The notes: generated by a model not told the origin, from the sequence alone. A DNA stretch of 64,000 bases from LZORAL124-50-18 sp051208045 (GCA_051208045.1 JBPJFY010000013.1:1-64000); one strand, 5' to 3'. Shown: positions 32,999-42,282, numbered from the stretch's first letter. Numbers and translations are program-made.

Positions 32999-34031
32999 CG
33001 CACTTCTGACGGCCTGCAGCGCCGGTTTTGCAGTTTCTCTCTTTCTTGCTTGGATAGTTAAGCAGCGTGCACACCCATTAGGCTTGCTCGACCACCCCAA
33101 CGCCCGAAGCTCCCACACGCAAATTACGCCCAGAGGCGGTGGGGTGGCTGTTGTTTTGAGTTGGGTTATAGGACTCTTTTTATTGGCGGTTTCTGGTGAG
33201 GTGGCATCGTCCTTATTATGGGCTTTGCTTGCGCCAACGCTCCCTGTCGCGATGGTTGGCTTGATTGACGATCGTGGTCACGTCGCGTCACCTGTTCGTT
33301 TTGGGGTTCACTTGGGGGTCAGCCTGATAGCGGTAGTTTTCTGTAATCAAATTGCACCAGTCGGCGCGTGGGTCGAGTCAGTTGGCTGGAACTGGATGCC
33401 GCTGCCGATGGTCTGGTTGGTGATGGTTATCGCGCTCAGTTGGCTGATCAACTTGTTTAATTTTATGGACGGCATTGACGGTATTCTTAGTATTGAGGTC
33501 ATCTCTGTGCTGTGCTGTTTCGTTGGTTATCTTTATTTGGTCGCACCTGATACCCAAACTCCGCCTATGAGTGTGAGTCTTGTTCTTATCAGTGCCACGA
33601 CCGGTTTCTTTTGTTGGAATTTTCCCCGAGCAAAACTGTTCATGGGTGACGTCGGGAGTGGATTTAGTGGGCTGGCCATTGGCATTATCGTCTCGCTATC
33701 TGTGTTAAGTAGCACGGTTACTCTCTGGTTTTGGTTGGTTTTGCTGGCCGTTTTTTGGGTGGATGCCACCTACACATTGCTTCGGCGAATTGCAGATCGA
33801 CAACCTTTTTTGCAGGCCCACCGTTCGCATGCCTATCAGATTCTGGCCCGGCGATGGAATAGTCACGCTAAGGTGAGTTTGATTGTGGGAGCCGTTAACT
33901 GTTTCTGGCTTGCTCCGCTCGCATTCTTAACCCAATATTTGGACCGGTACGCCTTGTTCGTTGTGTTCGCCGCATTGGCCCCGCTCTTTTTTGTCCAGCG
34001 TTATGTCAGAGCAGGTGAAAAAGCCAGTTAA
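32991..34031 (+). CDS. WecA/WbpL-like undecaprenyl-phosphate glycosyl-1-phosphate transferase
   Basis: A 346-aa membrane protein of the MraY/WecA family with about ten helices. RGGGVAVV near residue 48, LIDDRGHV (acidic pair), LFNFMDGIDGI, LFMGDVGSG and HRSHAYQ are the conserved cytoplasmic-loop motifs; the last is the WecA/WbpL version. It starts O-antigen or capsule repeat units by placing a sugar phosphate, probably an N-acetylhexosamine, on undecaprenyl phosphate. Its order with the WbpM-like gene that follows resembles wbpL-wbpM at the end of Pseudomonas O-antigen loci. Confidence 0.9.
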   Translation: MTSALLTACSAGFAVSLFLAWIVKQRAHPLGLLDHPNARSSHTQITPRGGGVAVVLSWVIGLFLLAVSGEVASSLLWALLAPTLPVAMVGLIDDRGHVASPVRFGVHLGVSLIAVVFCNQIAPVGAWVESVGWNWMPLPMVWLVMVIALSWLINLFNFMDGIDGILSIEVISVLCCFVGYLYLVAPDTQTPPMSVSLVLISATTGFFCWNFPRAKLFMGDVGSGFSGLAIGIIVSLSVLSSTVTLWFWLVLLAVFWVDATYTLLRRIADRQPFLQAHRSHAYQILARRWNSHAKVSLIVGAVNCFWLAPLAFLTQYLDRYALFVVFAALAPLFFVQRYVRAGEKAS

Positions 34032-34193
34032 AAGGTCTACAATGTGTGGCAATCCAAGGGGCTGGCTGCGTCTTTAGGAATGTCTAGCACCGAAGCATTG
34101 ACAGGATGCAACACAGCAGTACTGACGTGTTCACCTTTGATTGAAGGTCGGTGAGGCTGCTCAGAGTTTGACTATGGAAGCTACAACTATCGC

Positions 34194-36143
34194 ATGATCG
34201 CGCATTTATTTACTCTCTCCCGGAAAAACAAACGAATCGTCTCAGTTCTGGCGGACTTGCTCTTCCTTCCCTTCGCGTTTTGGCTGGCGATGTCATTGAG
34301 ATTAGGCGAAGTCTTCACGCCTGTCTCGTCTGCCTATTACTTCACCATCGCTGTCACCTGTCTATTGAGTATCGCCGCTTTTGTTCGGTTTGGCTTGTAT
34401 CGGGCGGTCATCCGCTACATGAGTAATCATGCGACGTCTGCCATTCTCCTGGGAGTGACAATTTCAGCCTTTTCTTTAGCTCTGGCAGGGATGTTTTTTG
34501 AGGCTCCGATTCCGCGTTCTGTCTGGTTTATCTACTGGACCTTTGCATTTTTGTTTGTGGGTGGTTCACGCATGACCATCCGATTTATTTTTCAGCATCA
34601 GATGATGAAATCCAAAGAGCGGGTCATCATCTACGGGGCAGGAAGTTCTGGTTTGCAGCTGCACTCGATTCTGTTTCAGGGAAACCAGTTTCATCCTGTT
34701 GCGTTTATCGACGACAACCCCTTGCGACAAGGCAGTATTCTGAATGGACTTCGCGTGTACCCGACGGTCCACCTTGCGGATGTAATCGAGCGGTATGGAG
34801 CCCGGCGAATTTTGTTGGCATTGGGGAACACGCCACGCTCCAAGCGAAGTCTGATTTTGAGATTTCTGGAAGATTTTCCGGTCAAGGTACAAACCATTCC
34901 TTCCATGAGTGACATTATTTCAGGAAAGGCAACCATCGCAGAAGTGAAGGACGTTGAAATCGAAGACTTGCTCGGTAGAGATGAAGTCACGCCGATACCC
35001 GAACTGATTTCGAATTGCATCACCAGTAAAGTGGTGATGGTGACGGGGGCGGGTGGCTCTATCGGCTCGGAGCTCTGCCGCCAAGTGGTGGAGCAGCGAC
35101 CCAAGAGACTGGTTTTGTTTGAGCTTTCCGAGTACGCGCTGTATCAGATTGAGCAGGAGCTCAGCAAATTGGTACGAAGTCGGGGACTGGCGGTTGAGAT
35201 CGTCTCTGTCCTCGGATCTGTCCAGAAAGAGCATCGGGTTGAAGTCATCATGCGCACCTTTGGTGTGGAAACCGTGTATCACGCTGCGGCTTATAAGCAT
35301 GTACCGATGGTTGAGCACAATATTGTCGAAGGTGTGCGCAACAATGTATTTGGTACCTGGTACTGTGCCGAGGCTGCGATACGGGCGGGGGTAGAAACCT
35401 TTGTGCTGATTTCAACGGATAAAGCGGTTCGACCCACGAATATTATGGGGGCCAGCAAGCGGATGGCGGAACTGGTTTTGCAAGGGTTGGCTGAGCGTCA
35501 GGCCAGTACCCGGTTTTGTATGGTTCGATTCGGCAACGTGCTTGGGTCTTCCGGCTCCGTGGTGCCTCTGTTTCGGGAACAGATTAAAAAGGGTGGACCG
35601 GTTACCGTTACGCACCCCGACATTACCCGTTACTTCATGACGATACCGGAGGCTGCACAACTGGTGCTGCAGGCGGGTGCCATGGGGGCAGGCGGTGAAG
35701 TTTTCGTGCTCGATATGGGGAGCCCGATAAAAATTGATGATCTGGCCAGAAAGATGATTCACCTCATGGGCTATGAAGTGAAAGATGACAAACAGCCTGA
35801 AGGTGATATCGAAATTTCCTACACTGGTCTGCGGGCGGGCGAGAAGTTGTTTGAAGAAGTGCTCATCGGAGACAATCCCATGGGCACGGAGCACTGCAGA
35901 ATTATGAAAGCACAGGAGCAGTATCTTGCCTGGGCGGATTTGATTCCTTTGCTGGAAGAATTGGATCGTGCTTGCCACACGTTTGATTGCGACCGGGTGC
36001 GAGGGCTGTTGCTGCGAGCGCCGACAGACTTTCGACCATCCTCGGAAAACCGTGATCTGGTCTGGCAGCAAAATCGAGAAATGGAGCTTGCGTCGAGCAA
36101 GGTAAAAGTATTAAAACCGGTCCAGAAAGAAGGCGTTGCCTGA
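34194..36143 (+). CDS. WbpM/FlaA1-like UDP-sugar 4,6-dehydratase, membrane form
   Basis: A 649-aa protein. Four N-terminal helices (about residues 15-135) are followed by a CoA-binding-like Rossmann domain (IYGAGSSGLQL) and the catalytic SDR domain (VTGAGGSIGSELC, YHAAAYKHVPM, STDKAVRPTN, MGASKRMAEL). The Tyr of the usual Y-x3-K is replaced by Met, as is typical of the WbpM/FlaA1 group. These enzymes convert UDP-GlcNAc to the 4-keto-6-deoxy precursor of QuiNAc/FucNAc-type sugars. A 162-bp gap precedes it, so it may have its own promoter. Confidence 0.92.
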   Translation: MIAHLFTLSRKNKRIVSVLADLLFLPFAFWLAMSLRLGEVFTPVSSAYYFTIAVTCLLSIAAFVRFGLYRAVIRYMSNHATSAILLGVTISAFSLALAGMFFEAPIPRSVWFIYWTFAFLFVGGSRMTIRFIFQHQMMKSKERVIIYGAGSSGLQLHSILFQGNQFHPVAFIDDNPLRQGSILNGLRVYPTVHLADVIERYGARRILLALGNTPRSKRSLILRFLEDFPVKVQTIPSMSDIISGKATIAEVKDVEIEDLLGRDEVTPIPELISNCITSKVVMVTGAGGSIGSELCRQVVEQRPKRLVLFELSEYALYQIEQELSKLVRSRGLAVEIVSVLGSVQKEHRVEVIMRTFGVETVYHAAAYKHVPMVEHNIVEGVRNNVFGTWYCAEAAIRAGVETFVLISTDKAVRPTNIMGASKRMAELVLQGLAERQASTRFCMVRFGNVLGSSGSVVPLFREQIKKGGPVTVTHPDITRYFMTIPEAAQLVLQAGAMGAGGEVFVLDMGSPIKIDDLARKMIHLMGYEVKDDKQPEGDIEISYTGLRAGEKLFEEVLIGDNPMGTEHCRIMKAQEQYLAWADLIPLLEELDRACHTFDCDRVRGLLLRAPTDFRPSSENRDLVWQQNREMELASSKVKVLKPVQKEGVA

Positions 36144-36196
36144 TGCTGCAACTGCATTTGACTGGCACGCGAGCAAATTAACTATTGGAGTATGCT

Positions 36197-37609
36197 TTGA
36201 TTATCCCCGTTGTACTGTCTGGTGGGTCTGGCACCCGTCTGTGGCCTCTCTCTCGTCAGGCCTATCCCAAGCAGTTTCTGAACCTGGTCGACGATAATTC
36301 CTTGTTGGGCAACACCATTGTCCGCCTGGAAGGTATTGAGGATGTCTCTGCGGTCACTGTGGTATGTAACGATGATCACCGCTTCATGGTTGCGGGCGTA
36401 TTGCAGGCGCAAAACAGATTGAAGCAGGCGAGTATTTTGTTAGAGCCTGTCGGGAAAAACACCGCGCCTGCCATTGCTCTGGCAGCAATTCAAGCGCTGA
36501 CACTGAGTGCTGACGCGATCCTTCTGGTTATGCCGGCGGATCATGTTATCAAGGACTCTGCCGTCTTTGCCCGTGCTGTTAAAACGGCTGCATCGGCAGC
36601 GGAACAGGGCAAACTGGTGACATTTGGTATCGTACCGGATGCCCCGCACACGGGTTATGGTTACATCCAGTCAGGAGAAAGCCTTGGTCAGTGGGCTCGT
36701 GTAAGCCAATTTGTGGAAAAGCCGGATCTTGAAACGGCAAAAGCCTACCTCGCAGACGGCAGTTTTTATTGGAATAGCGGAATGTTCGTGTTTCGAGCGG
36801 ATCGCTATTTGGAAGAGTTGAATAAATTCCACCCAGCCATGGTGCAATGTGCTCAGGTTGCCCTGGATCGGAGTGAAACAGACCTGGACTTTATCCGGGT
36901 AAATCGAGAAGCCTTTGAGCAATCACCGGAAGACTCCATCGATTATGCGGTGATGGAAAAAACCGAAGATGCTGTCGTTGTCCCGTTGGATGCGGGTTGG
37001 AGTGATGTTGGGTCCTGGTCAGCGCTGTGGGAAATCCACGAACAGGACGGCCATGGCAATGTGTGTCGCGGAGATGTCATTGTTGAGGATGTCAGTAACA
37101 GCTACATTCATTCTGATTCTCGGCTGATTGCGGCGATTGGTCTCCAGGATCATGTCATTGTGGAAACGGATGATGTCGTTCTGGTGGCCGACAAATCTCG
37201 CGTACAGGATGTCAAAAAACTGGTTGATAAAGTAAAACAACAGGAGCGCGAAGAGCACCGCTTTCACAAAAAAGTGCATCGCCCGTGGGGAACTTATGAG
37301 GGTGTTGCGTCAAGTGAGCGATTTCAGGTAAAGCGCATCATGGTTAAGCCGGGTGCAAAATTGTCCCTGCAAAAACATCACCATCGAGCCGAGCACTGGA
37401 TTGTCGTCAGCGGAACCGCATTGGTCACCCGCGGGGAAGAGGAGCTGTTGTTGACTGAAGACCAGTCTACCTATATTCCGCTAGGTGTGGTGCACCGCCT
37501 CGCGAATCCCGGAGTAATACCGCTGGAGATTATAGAGGTTCAAACCGGCGCTTATTTGGGAGAAGATGATATTGTTCGTTTCGAAGACACTTACGGGCGC
37601 GTAAAGTAA
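36197..37609 (+). CDS. manC: Mannose-1-phosphate guanylyltransferase / mannose-6-phosphate isomerase
   Basis: A bifunctional enzyme of about 470 aa for GDP-mannose synthesis. N-terminal nucleotidyltransferase: SGGSGTRLWPLSR, PKQFL, MPADH, FVEKP. C-terminal cupin isomerase: RPWGTYE, QKHHHRAEHW and VVSGTA. The start is best at TTG 36197, giving the family start IIPVVLSGG, with GGAG at 36187-36190 as ribosome-binding site; an alternative TTG at 36185 adds four residues. It supplies GDP-mannose for the surface glycans encoded nearby. It faces slyX end to end. Confidence 0.95.
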   Translation: MIIPVVLSGGSGTRLWPLSRQAYPKQFLNLVDDNSLLGNTIVRLEGIEDVSAVTVVCNDDHRFMVAGVLQAQNRLKQASILLEPVGKNTAPAIALAAIQALTLSADAILLVMPADHVIKDSAVFARAVKTAASAAEQGKLVTFGIVPDAPHTGYGYIQSGESLGQWARVSQFVEKPDLETAKAYLADGSFYWNSGMFVFRADRYLEELNKFHPAMVQCAQVALDRSETDLDFIRVNREAFEQSPEDSIDYAVMEKTEDAVVVPLDAGWSDVGSWSALWEIHEQDGHGNVCRGDVIVEDVSNSYIHSDSRLIAAIGLQDHVIVETDDVVLVADKSRVQDVKKLVDKVKQQEREEHRFHKKVHRPWGTYEGVASSERFQVKRIMVKPGAKLSLQKHHHRAEHWIVVSGTALVTRGEEELLLTEDQSTYIPLGVVHRLANPGVIPLEIIEVQTGAYLGEDDIVRFEDTYGRVK

Positions 37610-37641
37610 TCAAGCCGACATCCCCTCTCTTTCTTTAAGAA

Positions 37642-37863
37642 TCAATAATGCGGCGGTGGTGCTTCATCGCCGCGCCCTCCGGCATGGTATTCCAGCTTTG
37701 TCAGTTGCTGTTTCAAGACACGGTTGGCTTGCCACAGCTTTTCCAGTTCTTCCTGTTGATTGGCGACAGTTGTGTTGAGTGACTCCACGAGGTCTTCCTG
37801 GAACGCGAATCTCGTTTCGAGTTCGTTTAACCTCAGTAATACTTCTTTCAGAGTGGTTGGCAT
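37642..37863 (-). CDS. slyX: SlyX family protein
   Basis: A 73-aa coiled-coil protein of unknown function, widespread in gammaproteobacteria. The heptad-rich segment LNELETRFAFQEDLVESLN near the N-terminus and the proline-ending C-terminus (DEAPPPHY) are characteristic. I use ATG 37863, which has an AGGA ribosome-binding site 10 bp upstream, over the upstream ATG at 37911. Confidence 0.9.
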   Translation of the reverse strand: MPTTLKEVLLRLNELETRFAFQEDLVESLNTTVANQQEELEKLWQANRVLKQQLTKLEYHAGGRGDEAPPPHY

Positions 37864-38138
37864 GGGTTTTTCCTGGCAGGCGGTTTTTTGCTGAATGAAT
37901 TTTGTTATCATAGGCGCGACCTTTTGGGCGTGCTCTTGAATTGAGCCCGAAGGGCGTATAACAATTACTGCGAATAATAAAACATTATATGGGTACTTGG
38001 GGTGATTTTTTCTGCCTACCGGCGCAGATCGGTTTGCTGTAGTTGGACCGACCTATATGTCGCGCGCGCAGCGCGTACATCTGTTTATTTGTCTGCTCAC
38101 CCCTTGGTTACGTTCATTGAGAAATCGAGGTTATCTGA

Positions 38139-38612
38139 ATGGAAAATGCGTTAGTACGTAAGGTATTACTGAGTTTACTGTTTGCTGTGCCTGCCCCAAT
38201 CGTGTGGGGTGCGCTCGTATCAGTACTCTCTGACTCTGTAAGATTCATCGTCGCAGGGGAAGAAGTCGGCTTTGTCGGGTTTATGGGGACGAGTGCCGGC
38301 ATTGCTGTCTACTTAGTTTCCGTGGCCCTGTTTTTAGTTGCACTGCTTGCCATTCAAGGGATTTCGTCCAGCGATGAAGCGTCGGAAGATGACGATCCGA
38401 ATGATGGTCGGGAATCCGGTACAGTGAAATGGTTTAATGTATCAAAAGGGTTTGGTTTTATTACTCGGTCCAACGGCGAAGATATTTTTGTGCACTTTCG
38501 CTCAATTCGGGGAAGAGGTCACCGGAGTCTGAAGCAGGGCCAGACGGTGAAGTTTTCTGTCTCTGAGGGCGAAAAAGGCATGCAGGCCGACAACGTGTCA
38601 GTGGTCCGGTAG
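38139..38612 (+). CDS. Membrane-anchored cold-shock-domain protein
   Basis: A 157-aa protein. Two predicted membrane helices (about residues 8-30 and 45-73) are joined by an acidic linker (EASEDDDPNDG) to a C-terminal cold-shock domain of about 65 residues. That domain has SGTVKWFN, KGFGFI (RNP1, 103-108) and DIFVHF (RNP2, 115-120), so the nucleic-acid-binding residues are intact. It should bind single-stranded RNA or DNA at the inner membrane. It stands alone behind a 275-bp intergenic region. The fusion is uncommon but known in proteobacteria; its role is not established. Confidence 0.85.
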   Translation: MENALVRKVLLSLLFAVPAPIVWGALVSVLSDSVRFIVAGEEVGFVGFMGTSAGIAVYLVSVALFLVALLAIQGISSSDEASEDDDPNDGRESGTVKWFNVSKGFGFITRSNGEDIFVHFRSIRGRGHRSLKQGQTVKFSVSEGEKGMQADNVSVVR

Positions 38613-38635
38613 TTAGTTAATGGGGCCCAAATGGA

Positions 38636-39028
38636 TTAGCGCCAGGCGGTCAGCGTCTGGCCTTCTTCAGTGACTTTCCACCAGCTCTCATCTTCATTCG
38701 CGCCTTCCTGCCAGCCACCATTCGCACACCGCACTTCTGTTTTCATGTGCGCGGCTGCGCTCTGTGCACAGGCGAGATCATCGATCCAAGGGGTATGGTT
38801 TTGCTTAAACCAAACAGACGTGTATTGCTTGCCAGCCGCCTTTTCATGGATGAGAATCTGGCAGCGTTGGTTTGCCAGCCCGCAGTCTGCCTCGAAGGTG
38901 GAGGGCGACAAATTTACCAGAGGGCTTACTTCATCAAACGCATGGCTGAGCCATTGCTGAATTGTTTCTATGGAGCAACTGCGGATATAGATTTCGATAT
39001 CCGGTGGTCTCTGGTCGGTTGTGCTCAT
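38636..39028 (-). CDS. Hypothetical protein, conserved-looking, small
   Basis: A 130-aa soluble protein with no family I can name. The sequence has several Trp and Cys residues (WLSHAF, CGLANQRC, SVWFKQNHTPW, WWKVTEEG) that suggest a compact fold. It is the last gene of a leftward four-gene unit; its ATG overlaps the stop of the preceding gene by four bases, which supports that it is real. Confidence 0.7.
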   Translation of the reverse strand: MSTTDQRPPDIEIYIRSCSIETIQQWLSHAFDEVSPLVNLSPSTFEADCGLANQRCQILIHEKAAGKQYTSVWFKQNHTPWIDDLACAQSAAAHMKTEVRCANGGWQEGANEDESWWKVTEEGQTLTAWR

Positions 39029-39282
39029 TTGCGCTCCAAAAACAGTTTAATGCGAATCCAGATTAATCCCAGGTAGCTGGTCAGTGCAAGCAGACCGCCG
39101 AGTGCCGCGAGTACCAAGGCGATGAGCGCGTAAATTTCCTGCGTATGAGATGGGGGCAGGTACATATTAAGCATGAAAACCGAAACCAGACTGCCAATGA
39201 GTAATATGCCGCCCGAGACAAAACGTTTGAACAGTCGGGCCTGATCGGCCTCCAGTGCTTCCATTGACTTGGTTATTTTCAT
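39025..39282 (-). CDS. Small two-helix membrane protein, function unknown
   Basis: An 85-aa protein with two membrane helices (about residues 18-38 and 47-72), a charged N-terminus (KITKSMEALEADQARLFKR) and a basic C-terminus (RIKLFLERK). The ATG at 39282 is chosen because the longer frame to 39390 runs back into the upstream gene. It sits 17 bp after the coiled-coil gene and overlaps the next gene, so it belongs to the same operon. Confidence 0.65.
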   Translation of the reverse strand: MKITKSMEALEADQARLFKRFVSGGILLIGSLVSVFMLNMYLPPSHTQEIYALIALVLAALGGLLALTSYLGLIWIRIKLFLERK

Positions 39283-39299
39283 GCTTGTGCGTGACAGTG

Positions 39300-40358
39300 T
39301 TATCCAAAAAGCCGGGATAATAAGGCGTAATTTTGCCACGCAATGAACCCGAGTGCCAGTATCAGTGAGGCTGTAGTGCCTCCAAGCCACTGATTTCTCA
39401 GCCGCAATTGCTTCTGGAGTGGTTGCACGCTATCTGTGAGGCTTGTGCGCTCTGCTGCGACGGTGCTGGCATACTCGTTTTTAATCGCAAGTTTGGCTTC
39501 GGTTTTAGCAAGCTCCCGCTGCACCATCCCCTTTTCGTTGGTAAGCTTAGCCGTTTGTTCGATTTCTTCGGCGAGTCTGGACTCCAGTGCTTCGATAACG
39601 ATGTGGTTTTCAGCGATTTTTTGTTCCAGCTCCTGTCGAATTACCTTGGTATTCAGCAGCGAGTCTTTTGCCTGCTTCACCCGTTGTTTGAGTTTGAGTG
39701 ATTCTTCGCTTGTTTCCTTATGCTCTGCCTGTTCGCGAACGAGTGCCTGTTTGAGTGATGACACTTCTTCGAGAGATTGTTCTGTTTCCGCTTTTGCATT
39801 CACCAGTTTTTGGAGTAATCGCTTTACTTCCTGTTGTCCTGTCTCACCGTCTTTTTTTAGCTCATCCATCTGGTAGTTTTTTGCGCGCGCTTCAATGACT
39901 ATTCTTCGCACGGCGTCTGCCATATCGGATTCACCACGACTGCCGTATGGTTCCAGCACACGCAGCGTATCATCGATGTTCTTTTGATGGTGCTTCTGGA
40001 TGGTCTCAATGTTCTCAAGTGCGCGTTTGTACGAGCTGAAGTCTTCCAAATCCACGGTCCGTGTTTGCAGCGATGAGAGCCTCTCCGCCAGCCAGATAAG
40101 TTGGTCCTCCAGCAGAGTTATTCTGAGGTCTTGTTGATAGCGTGACTCAACGTGCTGTTGCTTGAGTGCATTGAGCGAAACCTGGATCTGCTCTTTGCGA
40201 AGTATCTGTTCAATGGCCAGGTCAAGCAGTTGCTTGTGCTTGCCGCCAGGCAGGTCATCGGACAGTGCATGCAATGCCAGTGTGAGCTTTTCCTGTTGCT
40301 TCAGGCTTTCCAGGTCTGGGAAAGCAATGATATTTTCAGCGGATTCAGTCCTTGTCAT
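39300..40358 (-). CDS. Coiled-coil protein with C-terminal membrane anchor
   Basis: A 352-aa protein dominated by long alpha-helical coiled coil from about residue 40 to 320 (repeated K/E/L/Q heptads such as LEQKIAENHIVIEALESRL) and ending in one hydrophobic helix (LGGTTASLILALGFIAW, about 328-345). That is a tail-anchored layout with most of the protein on the cytoplasmic side. No enzymatic motif is seen. Similar designs occur in scaffold, polar-localisation or envelope-stress proteins, but no specific function can be assigned. Confidence 0.75.
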   Translation of the reverse strand: MTRTESAENIIAFPDLESLKQQEKLTLALHALSDDLPGGKHKQLLDLAIEQILRKEQIQVSLNALKQQHVESRYQQDLRITLLEDQLIWLAERLSSLQTRTVDLEDFSSYKRALENIETIQKHHQKNIDDTLRVLEPYGSRGESDMADAVRRIVIEARAKNYQMDELKKDGETGQQEVKRLLQKLVNAKAETEQSLEEVSSLKQALVREQAEHKETSEESLKLKQRVKQAKDSLLNTKVIRQELEQKIAENHIVIEALESRLAEEIEQTAKLTNEKGMVQRELAKTEAKLAIKNEYASTVAAERTSLTDSVQPLQKQLRLRNQWLGGTTASLILALGFIAWQNYALLSRLFG

Positions 40359-40364
40359 GGGAGG

Positions 40365-40931
40365 CTACTCTGTTCTTGCTTTTTTGTTTAACTTAGCGAG
40401 CGTTAACTGCTCAATGATACGTTCGAATTGCTCAGTTTCTATAAATTGAATGGCACTGTACTGGCCAAATCGTACGAGATAGCGGCTGAGCACGCCGGCC
40501 AACTCCAGGTATTCCAGCGTGTCTTCGTAGGAGAGTTGCTCGAAGGGGGCGCTGGGTAGTGGTTCATTGACCTTGTTCAGTAAGGCTGCCTTGCCGCCAG
40601 CCTTGTGTGTTAATTGCTTGATTGTGTGATCGATATTGATGGTTCCGTTTGTCGATTCAGGTTCCTGCTCTCGCCCTTGTTCAGCGCACAATGGGCTGAT
40701 CAAATGTGCGGTTTCCGAATACCGTTGGAGAAACTCAGTAATTTTGTGTGCTACACCGAGGTGAAGCGTTCGTTCTCGTCGCATGATTTGGTTCAAGTGC
40801 GACGGCGTTAAGCCGATGTAAGATGCCAGCTCAGTGACTGTGAATGCGTCATTCTGCTCACTCAGGCTATGGATGATTTCTGCCAGATTCTCAGCGGTTA
40901 CGCTCATCTGCTCTGACAACACCTGATTCAT
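40365..40931 (-). CDS. Helix-turn-helix protein with C-terminal helical domain
   Basis: A 188-aa protein. Residues about 28-70 form a Cro/C1- or AraC-like helix-turn-helix (FTVTELASYIGLTPSHLNQIMRRE). The C-terminal 100 residues are helical and acidic without a known ligand domain. I use ATG 40931, preceded by AAAGGTGG, rather than 40949. It is the first gene of the leftward unit 40931-38636, six bases before the coiled-coil gene, so it may regulate its own operon. Confidence 0.72.
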   Translation of the reverse strand: MNQVLSEQMSVTAENLAEIIHSLSEQNDAFTVTELASYIGLTPSHLNQIMRRERTLHLGVAHKITEFLQRYSETAHLISPLCAEQGREQEPESTNGTINIDHTIKQLTHKAGGKAALLNKVNEPLPSAPFEQLSYEDTLEYLELAGVLSRYLVRFGQYSAIQFIETEQFERIIEQLTLAKLNKKARTE

Positions 40932-41022
40932 GCACCCACCTTTAACCATTGCTTGAAAATTCTAACGCGCATTTTACTGCCCGCCACGGCAATTACAAAG
41001 GAAAATGATTATTTAATGAGCA

Positions 41023-42210
41023 CTATTGTCCGTTTCTAAACAGATATTGCTTTTCTCCCACAAGCTGGTGGAGAATACTTTCATAAATTTTGGCCAATTG
41101 ATCCACATCTTTCACGCTCACTTTTTCGTTGACCTTGTGGATGGTGGCGTTGATTGGGCCCAGTTCAATCACCTGTGTTCCCGCAGGCGCGATAAATCGA
41201 CCATCCGACGTGCCGCCACTGGTAGAGAGCGCCGTCTCAGTCCCGGTTACCTGGCGAATTGCTTTCTGCGCAGCATCCATCAGTGGCCCGGTTTGGGTCA
41301 GGAATGGCTCGCCGCTGAGCTCCCATTCCAGGTTGTACTTAATGCCGTGTCTTTCAAGAATGGCTTCGACCCGCTCTTGAATGATCGACTGGGTGAGTTC
41401 CGTGCTGTACCGAAAGTTAAATTGGAGCCTGTTTTCCCCGGGAATGACATTGTGGGCACCGGTTCCGGCATGCATATTGGTAATTTGAAATGTGGTGGGG
41501 GGAAAATGAGCATTCCCGGCATCCCAGACCTCAGTGGCGAGCGCGTGAAGTGCGGGTAGTGCGTCGTGTATGGGATTTCTGGCAAAATGTGGATATGCCA
41601 CGTGCCCCTGTATGCCTTTGACGGTCAGGTGTCCGTGGAGTGAGCCGCGCCGGCCATTTTTAATGATGTCGCCAAGTGTGTGGGTGCTCGATGGCTCACC
41701 CACCAGACACCAATCTATCTTTTCTTCTCGCGACGCCAGCCATTCCATCACTTTTCGAGTGCCGTTATGTGCATCGCCTTCTTCGTCACTTGTGATCAGA
41801 AAGCCAATAGAGCCCTGATGCTGCGGGCAGCAGGCCAGGAATGCTTCGGTGGCGGTGATAAAGGCAGCCAGACTTCCTTTCATGTCCGCCGCACCTCGGC
41901 CGCATAAAAATCCGTCTTCCACGACGGGCTCAAAAGGTGGGTGCTGCCACTGGCTTTCAGGCCCTGTGGGTACGACATCTGTATGGCCTGCAAATGCAAA
42001 TACCGGCCCCTCAGATCCGCGTCGTGCCCAAAAGTTCGTGACGTTTCCATAAGGTAATCGGTGAATGGTGAATCCCAGAGCTTCCAGGCGGCGAATCAAG
42101 ACTTCCTGGCAGCCTTTATCATCCGGAGTGACAGACGCTCGGGAAATCAACTCAAAAGCCAGTTGGATGGTTTTTGAAAGCTGATTCGGCGCGGTGTAGC
42201 TGCCTGTCAT
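41023..42210 (-). CDS. dapE: Succinyl-diaminopimelate desuccinylase
   Basis: A zinc peptidase-family enzyme (about 395 aa) of lysine and peptidoglycan precursor synthesis, releasing LL-diaminopimelate. FAGHTDVVP and GRGAADMKG carry metal ligands, ITSDEEGDA the catalytic Glu, and STSGGTSDGRF the C-terminal conserved block. In-frame ATGs at 42264, 42234 and 42210 are possible; I choose 42210 since family homology begins about 15 residues later. Last gene of the map-glnD-dapC-spx-dapD-dapE series. Confidence 0.95.
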   Translation of the reverse strand: MTGSYTAPNQLSKTIQLAFELISRASVTPDDKGCQEVLIRRLEALGFTIHRLPYGNVTNFWARRGSEGPVFAFAGHTDVVPTGPESQWQHPPFEPVVEDGFLCGRGAADMKGSLAAFITATEAFLACCPQHQGSIGFLITSDEEGDAHNGTRKVMEWLASREEKIDWCLVGEPSSTHTLGDIIKNGRRGSLHGHLTVKGIQGHVAYPHFARNPIHDALPALHALATEVWDAGNAHFPPTTFQITNMHAGTGAHNVIPGENRLQFNFRYSTELTQSIIQERVEAILERHGIKYNLEWELSGEPFLTQTGPLMDAAQKAIRQVTGTETALSTSGGTSDGRFIAPAGTQVIELGPINATIHKVNEKVSVKDVDQLAKIYESILHQLVGEKQYLFRNGQ

Positions 42211-42282
42211 ATCGCTGATCCGTTCGAATGTCATGTGAATGGCCAGATCCTTGGGATCTGGCAAAGGGTAGGATAGTCCGCA

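Noticed and set aside
38636..40931. Four-gene unit as a defence or toxin-antitoxin system
   Set aside because: No nuclease, protease, NTPase, TIR, or toxin motif is visible in any of the four proteins, and the location is between core genes.
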